Assembly (NCBI GenBank): GCA_047605425.1
Contig: JASGFT010000136.1
Span: forward strand, 1 to 13,179
Reading direction: 5' to 3'
DNA length: 13,179 nucleotides
Source: JAKPAM01 sp047605425
Lineage (GTDB): Bacteria > Pseudomonadota > Gammaproteobacteria > Burkholderiales > Burkholderiaceae_E
Below, in pieces: positions 6,290 through 12,850 of this stretch. A program made the translations under genes and the position numbers. Every line of letters starts with the position of its first letter. Within the stretch, counting starts at the first letter, position 1. Under the pieces are notes generated by a model, which searched no databases, had not been told where the DNA came from, and worked only from the letters and a program-made list of their open reading frames with translations.

Positions 6290-7465
6290 TCAGACGATCG
6301 GCGCCAGCAGCGGCGTGGACGCCGGGTCACGTCCGCGCTGAATCTGCCGGCGGACCGCGATGTCCGAGATGACATCCGCGATACGGTGCACCTCGCCATC
6401 CGGCAGCGCCGGATAAATCGGCAGGCACAGGATCTGGCGCGAGACCTCGCGCGCGACCGGTAGGCCATCGAGATTCGCCGAAGGAAGCTGACGATACATC
6501 GGGAATTCGCTGATCAGCGGATAGAAGTAGCGGCGGCCGAAGATCCCTAGATCCTTCAGATGCTGATAGAGCTCGTCCCGACCGATCGGCGAGTCGGCGG
6601 TGATCTGTACAGGGAAATACGAATGGTTCGAGGTCGTTCCCGGCGCTGGCTCGGGAGGAAGCCTCAGGCCTGGAACCTGGGCCAGTCGATAGCGGTATAT
6701 CGCGTCGATCTGCGCCCGACGCTGAAGCACGCGGTCGACGTGACGCAACTGGAGCAACCCGAACGCCGCGTTGACTTCGCTCATCTTGCCGTTGATGCCG
6801 GACGCGACGACCGTCGTCTCGTTGACGAACCCGAAGTTCTTCAGATGCTCGATCCGTTGCCAGGTCCGGGCGTCCGGTGAAATGATGGCGCCCCCTTCGA
6901 AGGTATTGAAGACCTTCGTCGCGTGGAAGCTGAGCACCGACAGATCGCCGGCATTGAGGATGCTGTGGCCGTCCCGGCCGACGCCGAACGCGTGCGCGGC
7001 ATCGTAGATCACCTTCAGGTCGTAGTCATCGGCGATCCGTTGAATGGCGTCGACCTCGCAAGGGGTTCCATAGCAATGCACGGGAACGATGGCGGTCGTC
7101 TCCGGCGTGATAGCCGCCTCGATCTTTTCGGGATCGATGTTCATCGACTGCCGGTCGATGTCGACGAAGATCGGTCTGATACCGTTCCACATCAGCGCAT
7201 GCGACGTGGCGACGAACGAATAAGGCGTCGTAATCACCTCTCCGGTGACCCGCAGGGCCTGCAGCGCCGTGACCAGCGCCAACGTGCCGTTCGCGAACAG
7301 CGACACGTGCTCGACGCCGAGGTACTCGCACAACTGTCGTTCGAGTTCCTGATGCATCGGCCCGCAGTTGGTCAGCGTCCTGCTCTGCCAGATCCGTTCC
7401 AGATAGGGAATGAACTCTTCCAGCGGTGGCAGGTAGGGCTGGGTGACGTAGATGTTGTTGCGCAT
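6290..7465 (-). CDS. DegT/DnrJ/EryC1/StrS sugar aminotransferase, VioA-like
   Basis: A 391-residue PLP enzyme that aminates a keto-sugar nucleotide, usually with glutamate as donor. The N-terminus VTQPYLPPLEEFIPYLERIW and LFANGTLALVTALQAL (56-71) are family hallmarks. YDAAHAFG (154-161) supplies the Asp (D155) that contacts the PLP ring nitrogen, and SFHATKVFNTFEGGA (179-193) carries the internal-aldimine lysine, K184. The whole chain resembles dTDP-4-amino-4,6-dideoxyglucose transaminase (VioA type), which makes viosamine, a sugar known on Pseudomonas syringae flagellin. The 4-amino product is therefore likely, though 3-amino alternatives exist. The last 15 residues form a loose tail. No dTDP-glucose synthesis genes are in the window, so the precursor must come from elsewhere. 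It is the second gene of the minus operon, 15 bases after the glycosyltransferase stop. Confidence 0.92.
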   Translation of the reverse strand: MRNNIYVTQPYLPPLEEFIPYLERIWQSRTLTNCGPMHQELERQLCEYLGVEHVSLFANGTLALVTALQALRVTGEVITTPYSFVATSHALMWNGIRPIFVDIDRQSMNIDPEKIEAAITPETTAIVPVHCYGTPCEVDAIQRIADDYDLKVIYDAAHAFGVGRDGHSILNAGDLSVLSFHATKVFNTFEGGAIISPDARTWQRIEHLKNFGFVNETTVVASGINGKMSEVNAAFGLLQLRHVDRVLQRRAQIDAIYRYRLAQVPGLRLPPEPAPGTTSNHSYFPVQITADSPIGRDELYQHLKDLGIFGRRYFYPLISEFPMYRQLPSANLDGLPVAREVSRQILCLPIYPALPDGEVHRIADVISDIAVRRQIQRGRDPASTPLLAPIV

Positions 7466-7480
7466 GTCTTGGCTGGCCTG

Positions 7481-8992
7481 TCAGGCGACCGAGAACTCGG
7501 CGGCTCGAGCGATGATTTCCGACTTGGTCTCGGCGGCGAGCGAGGACGCGGCGACGCAGCGTCCGAGGCGATCCGCTGCTTTCTGATTCCCCAGTCGCAG
7601 GTGCAATCGCTCTATCGCCGCCCAGGTCTGGACACGCCGACGTTCCTTCTCGACCTCCGGCAGCGGACTCCAGGTGCTGAACTCGTTCTCCCTGCGGACA
7701 GCGCCGAAAAACGAATCGAAACACGCCGCCTTGCCGAAGGTCCCGAGATAAGAGATCAGGAACTGATCGCCGAAAGCGGCGATATCGCGTTCTGGCGGCA
7801 ACTCGGTGAACAGCCGGCGAAAGACGAGCGTGGGCGCCCAAAGCATCTTCTGCACGCCCATCAGTTGCTCGGCGGACACCAGAACGTCGTGCCGCCCCGT
7901 CTGCCCAGGCAACACCGACGCCATCATCTCGATCAGGTGGTAATGGTTGTGCGCGCTGCAAACGACATCCGGATGCTTGAGCAGGTAGCCTATCTGCAGC
8001 GACAGCTTGCCCGGATGGATCCAGTAGTCGTCGCCTTCGCAAAGGGCGATGAAGTCACCTCGCGCGCGAGCGAGCATCGTCTCCCACGGTCGAATGCCTT
8101 GCGAGAACTGATTCCTTGTTTGCAACAGTGGCTTGATCAGATTCGGGTAGCGATCCCGCCAGCGCCGAATGACGGCTTGGGTCGCGTCGGTGGATGCATC
8201 GTCATGAATCAGAATCTCGAACGGGTACTTGCAGTCCTGTCCGAGAAAGCCGCGAAGCGCGCTTTCAACGAACCGCTCGTGGTTGTAAGTGGTGCAGATG
8301 ATGCTGACCAGCGGATCGACCCTTCCCTCCCAGCGGGCGATGATCCGAGCTTCGTCCGGTACCGACAAGGGCGCCACGAGCAAAGACTTCTCACCGAGGC
8401 CCTCGGCCAGCCATTCGTTGGCCTCCTCATATCGTTCGAGATGGTGAAGGCTGGTCGCGGCGAGACCATAAACGGATGGCGGCAACGTCAGATTCGGGTC
8501 GAGCCTCAGGCGTTCTATGCCCCGCAGCGTCAATGACCAGTCCTGTCGAGCGACCGCCTCCTTGATCGCCTCGACGAGCGCCTGGTCCGAACTCGTCTCG
8601 ATCAGGATCTGCAGACGAAGTCCTTCCAGAAGCCCGGCCGGCGGACGGCCCAGTTCGAAATTCTCGACGATCCAGCGGGCAGACTCGGGGCAATCCGAAC
8701 GGTCATCCAGTTGATCCCTTTCCAACAGATCGCTCAACGCGTCGATCACCGCGGCGGCACATTGCTCTGCCGACCATTCCGGTCGTCCATGCGCCGCCAC
8801 CGCGACGGCCAGATCGAATCCACCAAAACACCACGAGCCGACCAGGATCTCGGGCCGATCGACCGCAATCGGAGGAAGTTCTATCAGCGCCAGCGTCGCA
8901 CCCTGGCGCCCGTCCTCGTTCAGCAAGCATCGAGCGCGGCGCAGGCAATCGAGCCATGCCGAATCCAGCGAGTTCAGATTCACGGTGTTCAT
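7481..8992 (-). CDS. Family 2 glycosyltransferase with long N-terminal extension
   Basis: A 503-residue protein and first gene of the minus operon. The GT-A domain starts at about 226: DPLVSIICTTYNHERFVE, then HDDASTD (263-269) as the nucleotide-contacting acidic segment and EGDDYW (319-324) as the DXD-type metal site, with later conserved pieces up to about 440. Residues 1-225 are not a glycosyltransferase domain; 138-200 looks helical and TPR-like, with the 20-137 part unrecognised. It should transfer a sugar from a nucleotide sugar, plausibly the amino sugar made by the next gene. The ATG at 8992 has no strong Shine-Dalgarno. The protein differs in architecture from the two glycosyltransferases at 1097 and 9240, whose repeats are C-terminal. 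Acceptor unknown; flagellin is inferred from location. Confidence 0.88.
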   Translation of the reverse strand: MNTVNLNSLDSAWLDCLRRARCLLNEDGRQGATLALIELPPIAVDRPEILVGSWCFGGFDLAVAVAAHGRPEWSAEQCAAAVIDALSDLLERDQLDDRSDCPESARWIVENFELGRPPAGLLEGLRLQILIETSSDQALVEAIKEAVARQDWSLTLRGIERLRLDPNLTLPPSVYGLAATSLHHLERYEEANEWLAEGLGEKSLLVAPLSVPDEARIIARWEGRVDPLVSIICTTYNHERFVESALRGFLGQDCKYPFEILIHDDASTDATQAVIRRWRDRYPNLIKPLLQTRNQFSQGIRPWETMLARARGDFIALCEGDDYWIHPGKLSLQIGYLLKHPDVVCSAHNHYHLIEMMASVLPGQTGRHDVLVSAEQLMGVQKMLWAPTLVFRRLFTELPPERDIAAFGDQFLISYLGTFGKAACFDSFFGAVRRENEFSTWSPLPEVEKERRRVQTWAAIERLHLRLGNQKAADRLGRCVAASSLAAETKSEIIARAAEFSVA

Positions 8993-9239
8993 ACAGATGA
9001 ACTCTACGAATTTCAGCAGGGGTCTAGCTTTCGATAAAAGCGGTGGTTATCCCCATGTTCGCGCCATGAGCCAGCACCGACGCGGTGCTCCGTGAGCGAC
9101 GTGCCACGATCGACGAAATTACCCGGCGATCAGACCACTCTTCCCCCAACCCCGACCAGTATCCGGGTGACAGAGTGTGGTGATTCAGGAAAACCACACC
9201 TTCCCGTGACCGCGGGAGCACGCCCTTTAAGGTTGCACC
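8993..9239. promoter_or_regulatory. Divergent intergenic region between the minus operon and the second glycosyltransferase
   Basis: These 247 bases must carry the promoters of both directions. I find no sigma-28 site on either strand and no convincing sigma-70 pair. Three dyads are visible: AGCACCG-ACG-CGGTGCT (9073-9089, perfect 7-bp stem with 3-nt loop), GTGTGG-N13-CCACAC (9175-9199), and TCCCG/CGGGA around 9203-9218. The last is followed by AAGG eight bases before the ATG at 9240, which is the ribosome site. The dyads may be operators or leader hairpins. Confidence 0.4.
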
Positions 9240-10313
9240 ATGAAATCCATCGCACTGACCATGATCGCCCGCAACGAGGAGCGCTGCATCGAGCGCTGCT
9301 TGAACTCCGCCCGCGACTGGGTCGACCAGATGATCGTGCTGGACACCGGATCGACCGATCGAACGATCGCCCTGGCGCGCGCCTGCGGAGCCGAGGTCCA
9401 TGAGCGGCGCTGGACCGACGATTTCGCGGCAGCCCGCAATGCCGTGCTGGCGCGCTCGCGATGCGACTACAACCTGGTCATCGACGCTGATGAATGGATC
9501 GAGAGCGGTGGCGAAAGCTTGATGACGGTTCGCCGGAGCGAGCAACCTTCCGTGTACGTCGTTCGCGTACGCTCAGAGTTGGGAGCGGCGCACCTCAGCC
9601 TCGACAGCTTCTCCGATCTGTCTCGCGTACTCCCCCGTGGGGTTCGCTACCGTGGACGTGTCCACGAGCAGCCACACCACAGCCTACCGATGATGCGAAT
9701 CGATCTGCAACTCGGCCATGATGGTTATCTGAAATCGAATCTTCAGGAAAAGCAGGGGCGCAACCGGGAGCTATTGCTGCGCAACCTCGCAGAAGAGCCT
9801 GACAACCCATACACGCTATACCAGATCGGCAAAGACGACGACGCTTATGGAGACTATCCATCAGCGCTCGATTACTTCTTCCGAGCGCGTGAGCTGACTC
9901 CGTCGGGCGCTTCTTGGCGGCATGATCTGGTGATGCGATCGATGGCCTGCATGTTGTGCAACGATGACATCGACAAGGCCATGTTGCTGGCCGCGGACGA
10001 GATGGCTAACTGGGCGCACTCGCCGGACTACCACTTCCTGACAGGCGAAATCTTGTTCGCACGGTTCAGGAGTCGGCCAGATCAAGGGCGTGATCTACTG
10101 CCAATGATCGAGCTCAGCTACAGAAAGGCATTGGAACTAGGGGACTCGGACACCTTGAGCGGCACCGTAAAGGGACGCGGTAGTTTTCTTGCCGCCGACA
10201 GGTTATGGGCTTTTCATCAAGCGCAGGGCCACATTGAACAAGCCCAGTACTTTGACGCCCTGCGTCAAGCTATGCGCGAGAACCGGCAATCCGAAGCCAC
10301 AACCTCCTCCTGA
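9240..10313 (+). CDS. Family 2 glycosyltransferase with C-terminal helical repeats, paralogue of the gene at 1097
   Basis: A 357-residue GT-A glycosyltransferase. SIALTMIARNEERCIERCL (3-21) and IVLDTGSTD (32-40) are the nucleotide-binding half, with DAD at 82-84 in IDADEW. Shared almost word for word with the gene at 1097 are RNExRCIERCL, VLDTGSTD, GAEVHxR, DFAAARN or SFAAARN, DADEWxESGG, SRVxPxGxRYxGRxHEQ, GHDGY, KQGRNR and WRHDLV. About 180-340 is helical and TPR-like. AAGG sits eight bases before the ATG. It lies immediately upstream of the flagellin genes on the same strand, behind its own leader, and a hairpin follows the stop. Flagellin glycosylation is the likely job (inference); the two paralogues may add successive sugars or modify different sites. 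Use of TTA and CTA codons rises toward the 3' end. Confidence 0.9.
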   Translation: MKSIALTMIARNEERCIERCLNSARDWVDQMIVLDTGSTDRTIALARACGAEVHERRWTDDFAAARNAVLARSRCDYNLVIDADEWIESGGESLMTVRRSEQPSVYVVRVRSELGAAHLSLDSFSDLSRVLPRGVRYRGRVHEQPHHSLPMMRIDLQLGHDGYLKSNLQEKQGRNRELLLRNLAEEPDNPYTLYQIGKDDDAYGDYPSALDYFFRARELTPSGASWRHDLVMRSMACMLCNDDIDKAMLLAADEMANWAHSPDYHFLTGEILFARFRSRPDQGRDLLPMIELSYRKALELGDSDTLSGTVKGRGSFLAADRLWAFHQAQGHIEQAQYFDALRQAMRENRQSEATTSS

Positions 10314-10321
10314 ACTTCACA

Positions 10322-10375
10322 CGTCGCACAGCCTCAGCAATCCCGACGGACGGGGCATCGGTGCGACGCTTTCAT
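10322..10375 (+). terminator. Possible terminator after the glycosyltransferase gene
   Basis: CGTCGCAC (10322-10329) pairs perfectly with GTGCGACG (10361-10368). The 31-nt loop contains a nested CCCG-ACGGA-CGGG hairpin, and CTTTCATT follows. It starts 9 bases after the stop codon. The stem is good but the T run is interrupted, so efficiency is uncertain. The nested architecture resembles the flagellin terminator at 11729. Confidence 0.45.
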
Positions 10376-10642
10376 TCCCTATCTCGCTGGCAGCTATCGT
10401 GAAGTCCGTAGAGCACCAGCGCGACCTTCCGCCGGCTGAATACCCTCTGGTCATGCCGCATCCTCCCATCTGAGCCGTCCGCCATCTGTATATTTCACAG
10501 ATACCATGCGCACGGCCAAGATCGGCTCTGCACGCCCCCTCCCTCCGCCCGCCGATAACCTTCGGAACCGGGCCGCTCCAATCCGCATAGCTCCCCAAAA
10601 TCGACCGTCCGTCGGCAATCCACCACCGACATGCATGATCAC

Positions 10643-10669
10643 TCAAGCGCCGGAACGCACCGTCGATAA
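10643..10669 (+). promoter_or_regulatory. Sigma-28 (FliA) promoter of the first flagellin gene
   Basis: TCAAGCGC, an exact 11-bp spacer, then GTCGATAA. Compared with TAAAGTTT-N11-GCCGATAA, the -10 has one mismatch and the -35 keeps T-AAG. Flagellin genes are classic sigma-28 targets. The start would fall near 10676, giving a leader of roughly 147 nt before the ATG at 10823. Confidence 0.7.
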
Positions 10670-10822
10670 CCCACACAACGGGACGAATCCCGCCGCCTGA
10701 GTGAAGACGGATCCGCGATCGCGGAACGCCCAGCCAGGCCCCCAGGTCCCGCGATAGGGGGTTTTCCCGGCGGGGAACATGCAAACAGTCCGAACCTTTC
10801 TTCGGCACAGGAGCTGACTCAA

Positions 10823-11674
10823 ATGGCAAGTGTCATCAATACCAACATCGCTTCGCTGAACTCGCAACGCGCGCTGAACAAGACGCAGAACTCGGTCAAC
10901 ACCGCGATTCAGCGACTGTCGAGCGGCCTGCGCGTCAACAGCTCGAAGGATGACGCGGCCGGCCTGGCGATCGCCGATCGCATGAGTTCGCAGATCCGCG
11001 GCATGAACGTCGCGATCCGCAACGCCAACGACGCGATCTCGCTGGCGCAGGTCGCTGACGGCGCGCTGGGCCAGATCTCGGACATGGCGCAGCGGATGCG
11101 CGAACTGGCCGTGCAATCGGCCAACGCGACGAACAGCACAGTCGACCGCGCGAGCCTGAACCAGGAGTTCCAGGAGTTGGCCAAGGAGATCGATCGAACG
11201 CTGAATGCCACCAAGTTCAACGGCAAGGCGATCCTCGCCGGCGACGCCGGCAGCACCAAGACCTTCCAGATCGGCGCTGGCACCGAAAGCATCGATCGCA
11301 TCTCGATCAGCGGTGCCGACCTGACGACCAACCCCGCGATCACCGCCGTGACGACCGGCCTGGCCATCACCGGTGCCGACGCCACGAGTTCGCGAGCGGC
11401 CATCACCGCGCTGGACTCGCTGCTGACGACGATCAACAGCCAACGCGCGATCTACGGTGCTGTCCAAAACCGCTTCGAGGCCGTGGTCAGCGGTCTGCAG
11501 GTTTCGGTCGAGAACCAGACCGCGGCGCGCAGTCGGATCATGGACGCGGACTTCGCCGCCGAAACGGCCAACCTGACGAGCGCGCAGGTCCTGCAGCAAG
11601 CCGGCCAGGCGATGTTGGCGCAGGCCAACTCGGCCCCCAGCGGCGTACTGGCCCTGCTGCGCAACCTGAGCTGA
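10823..11674 (+). CDS. fliC: Flagellin (first copy)
   Basis: A 283-residue flagellin, the filament subunit exported by the flagellar type III system. It has the two conserved ends and almost no middle. The N-terminal D0/D1 is MASVINTNIASLNSQR with RLSSGLRVNSSKDDAAGLAI and AQRMRELAVQSANATN (the region that matches the TLR5-recognised site of enterobacterial flagellin). The C-terminal D1/D0 is TTINSQRAIYGAVQNRFE, ENQTAARSRIMDADFAAE and QAGQAMLAQAN. The centre, about 150-195, is short but rich in Thr and Ser, giving candidate O-glycosylation sites. AGGAG lies nine bases before the ATG, with a sigma-28 promoter upstream and a strong terminator after. It is probably the main filament protein. Confidence 0.97.
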   Translation: MASVINTNIASLNSQRALNKTQNSVNTAIQRLSSGLRVNSSKDDAAGLAIADRMSSQIRGMNVAIRNANDAISLAQVADGALGQISDMAQRMRELAVQSANATNSTVDRASLNQEFQELAKEIDRTLNATKFNGKAILAGDAGSTKTFQIGAGTESIDRISISGADLTTNPAITAVTTGLAITGADATSSRAAITALDSLLTTINSQRAIYGAVQNRFEAVVSGLQVSVENQTAARSRIMDADFAAETANLTSAQVLQQAGQAMLAQANSAPSGVLALLRNLS

Positions 11675-11728
11675 TCGCGTAGCTGATCCGATCGCCACGC
11701 CATCCGGATCACCGGGCGGCCAGGCAGC

Positions 11729-11777
11729 GCGGGACGCGTGCACCGGTACGAAAGTACCCGACACGCGTCCCGCTTTT
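11729..11777 (+). terminator. Intrinsic terminator between the two flagellin genes
   Basis: GCGGGACGCGTG (11729-11740) pairs over 12 bp with CACGCGTCCCGC (11762-11773) and is followed by TTTT. The loop contains a second perfect hairpin, GGTAC-GAAA-GTACC (11745-11758), closed by a GNRA tetraloop. It should end most first-flagellin transcripts, so the second flagellin probably needs its own promoter or read-through. Confidence 0.85.
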
Positions 11778-11846
11778 CGTTCGATCGCGCCGTGAACGCT
11801 GTCCGTACAGTGATGACGATCCTACTCGTCAGGGACAGTGAAGAAC

Positions 11847-12692
11847 ATGGCACAAATCATCAATACCAACCTGTCGTCCATCAACGCTCAGCGCAATCTC
11901 AGCAAGAGCCAGAGCGACATGTCGACCGCTGTGCAGCGCCTGTCCAGCGGCCTGCGCGTGAACAGCTCGAAGGACGACGCCGCGGGCCTGGCGATCGCCG
12001 ACCGCATGCAAGCCCAGATACGCGGCATGAACGTCGCGATCCGCAACGCCAACGACGGCATCTCGCTGGCTCAGGTCGCCGATGGCGCATTCGGTCAGTT
12101 GTCCGATATCGCGCAGCGAATGCGCGAGTTGGCCGTCCAGTCGGCCAACGCAACGAACAACACCCAGGATCGCGCAAGCCTGAACCAGGAATACACGCAA
12201 CTGGCGCAGGAAATCACTCGAACAATCGAGGGAACGATGTTCAACGGCCGCGCGATCCTGGCCGGCGATGCGGGGACACAAACCTTCCAGGTTGGCGCCG
12301 GCACGACCGACAACGACAAGATCAATATCGCATCGTCCAACCTGATGGACCTGACGTCGATCACGGATGTGTTGAGCACCGACATCCTGACCCCAGGCGC
12401 CGACGTGGGCCAAGTCGACGACGCCATCGACAAGCTCGACGCCATGCTCAATGAGATCAACGCGCAGCGCGCCATTTACGGCGCCGTGCAAAACCGCTTC
12501 TCGTCGGTGATCGCCACGCTGCAAGTATCGGCCGAGAACCAGACCGCCGCCCGCAGCCGGATCATGGACGCCGACTTCGCGGCCGAGACCGCGGCGCTGT
12601 CCCGCGCGCAGATCCTGCAACAGGCCGGCACCGCGATGGTCGCCCAGGCCAACCAGCTCCCACAGCAAGTGTTGAACCTGCTCCAGAGCTGA
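11847..12692 (+). CDS. fliC: Flagellin (second copy)
   Basis: A 281-residue flagellin in tandem with the first. It shares RLSSGLRVNSSKDDAAGLAI, IRGMNVAIRNAND, MRELAVQSANATN, INAQRAIYGAVQNRF and ENQTAARSRIMDADFAAE. It differs in the centre (about 145-195), which is more acidic and has fewer Ser/Thr than the first copy, and in its end, LLQS rather than LLRNLS. I chose the ATG at 11847 because MAQIINTN aligns with the first copy; an in-frame GTG three codons earlier is possible. The ribosome site is weak (GAAGA). I see no sigma-28 site in the 172-bp gap, so it may be expressed at a lower level or under another control. It could be a minor or positional filament subunit. Confidence 0.96.
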   Translation: MAQIINTNLSSINAQRNLSKSQSDMSTAVQRLSSGLRVNSSKDDAAGLAIADRMQAQIRGMNVAIRNANDGISLAQVADGAFGQLSDIAQRMRELAVQSANATNNTQDRASLNQEYTQLAQEITRTIEGTMFNGRAILAGDAGTQTFQVGAGTTDNDKINIASSNLMDLTSITDVLSTDILTPGADVGQVDDAIDKLDAMLNEINAQRAIYGAVQNRFSSVIATLQVSAENQTAARSRIMDADFAAETAALSRAQILQQAGTAMVAQANQLPQQVLNLLQS

Positions 12693-12740
12693 ACCCCGCG
12701 CCGACCTGACGAACGGCGCCCGCTCCTCCGCGCGCGCCGC

Positions 12741-12767
12741 TCAAGTCGATCCGATCCGGGCCGATCT
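12741..12767 (+). promoter_or_regulatory. Sigma-28 (FliA) promoter of fliD
   Basis: TCAAGTCG, an exact 11-bp spacer, then GCCGATCT. The first six -10 bases match the FliA consensus, and the -35 carries TCAAGT. It sits in the 158-bp gap after the second flagellin, about 77 nt from the predicted start to the fliD ATG. A small CG-rich hairpin without a T run (12698-12719) precedes it. Confidence 0.65.
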
Positions 12768-12850
12768 ACAGGAAGCGGGCGTTCGGCTTCGAGCGGACGC
12801 TCGATTCCATTGCCGATACGCCGGCGCCCGAGCGCCCACAGGAGCTTCCG

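Larger units (their letters stand above)
10314..10822 (+). other. 509-bp intergenic leader region upstream of flagellin, no gene seen
   Basis: Between the glycosyltransferase stop and the flagellin ATG I see no credible protein; open frames here on both strands are short or low-complexity shadows. The region holds a possible terminator at its start (10322-10375), a dyad ATCTGT-N7-ACAGAT (10484-10502), a sigma-28 promoter (10643-10669) and about 150 nt of likely flagellin leader. The leader has a small hairpin CGGG-N6-CCCG (10679-10692) and several GGA triplets, one in the AGGAG ribosome site. Confidence 0.6.

Noticed and set aside
6923..8536. 537-codon plus-strand open frame
   Set aside because: It lies antisense to the aminotransferase and glycosyltransferase, both with complete catalytic motifs; the translated product has no family pattern.
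10551..10558. Perfect sigma-28 -10 sequence GCCGATAA in the flagellin upstream region
   Set aside because: The bases at the correct -35 distance (10532-10539, ACGCCCCC) bear no resemblance to TCAA/TAAA; the site at 10643 has both halves correctly spaced.
10317..10829. 170-codon minus-strand open frame across the flagellin leader
   Set aside because: Composition is Arg/Gly/Trp-rich with no recognisable domain, it runs antisense through the sigma-28 promoter and ribosome site, and long spurious frames are common in GC-rich DNA.
12812..12819. GCCGATAC close to fliD as a second promoter
   Set aside because: No -35 element at the right spacing (GCGGACGC there), and the site at 12741 is complete.
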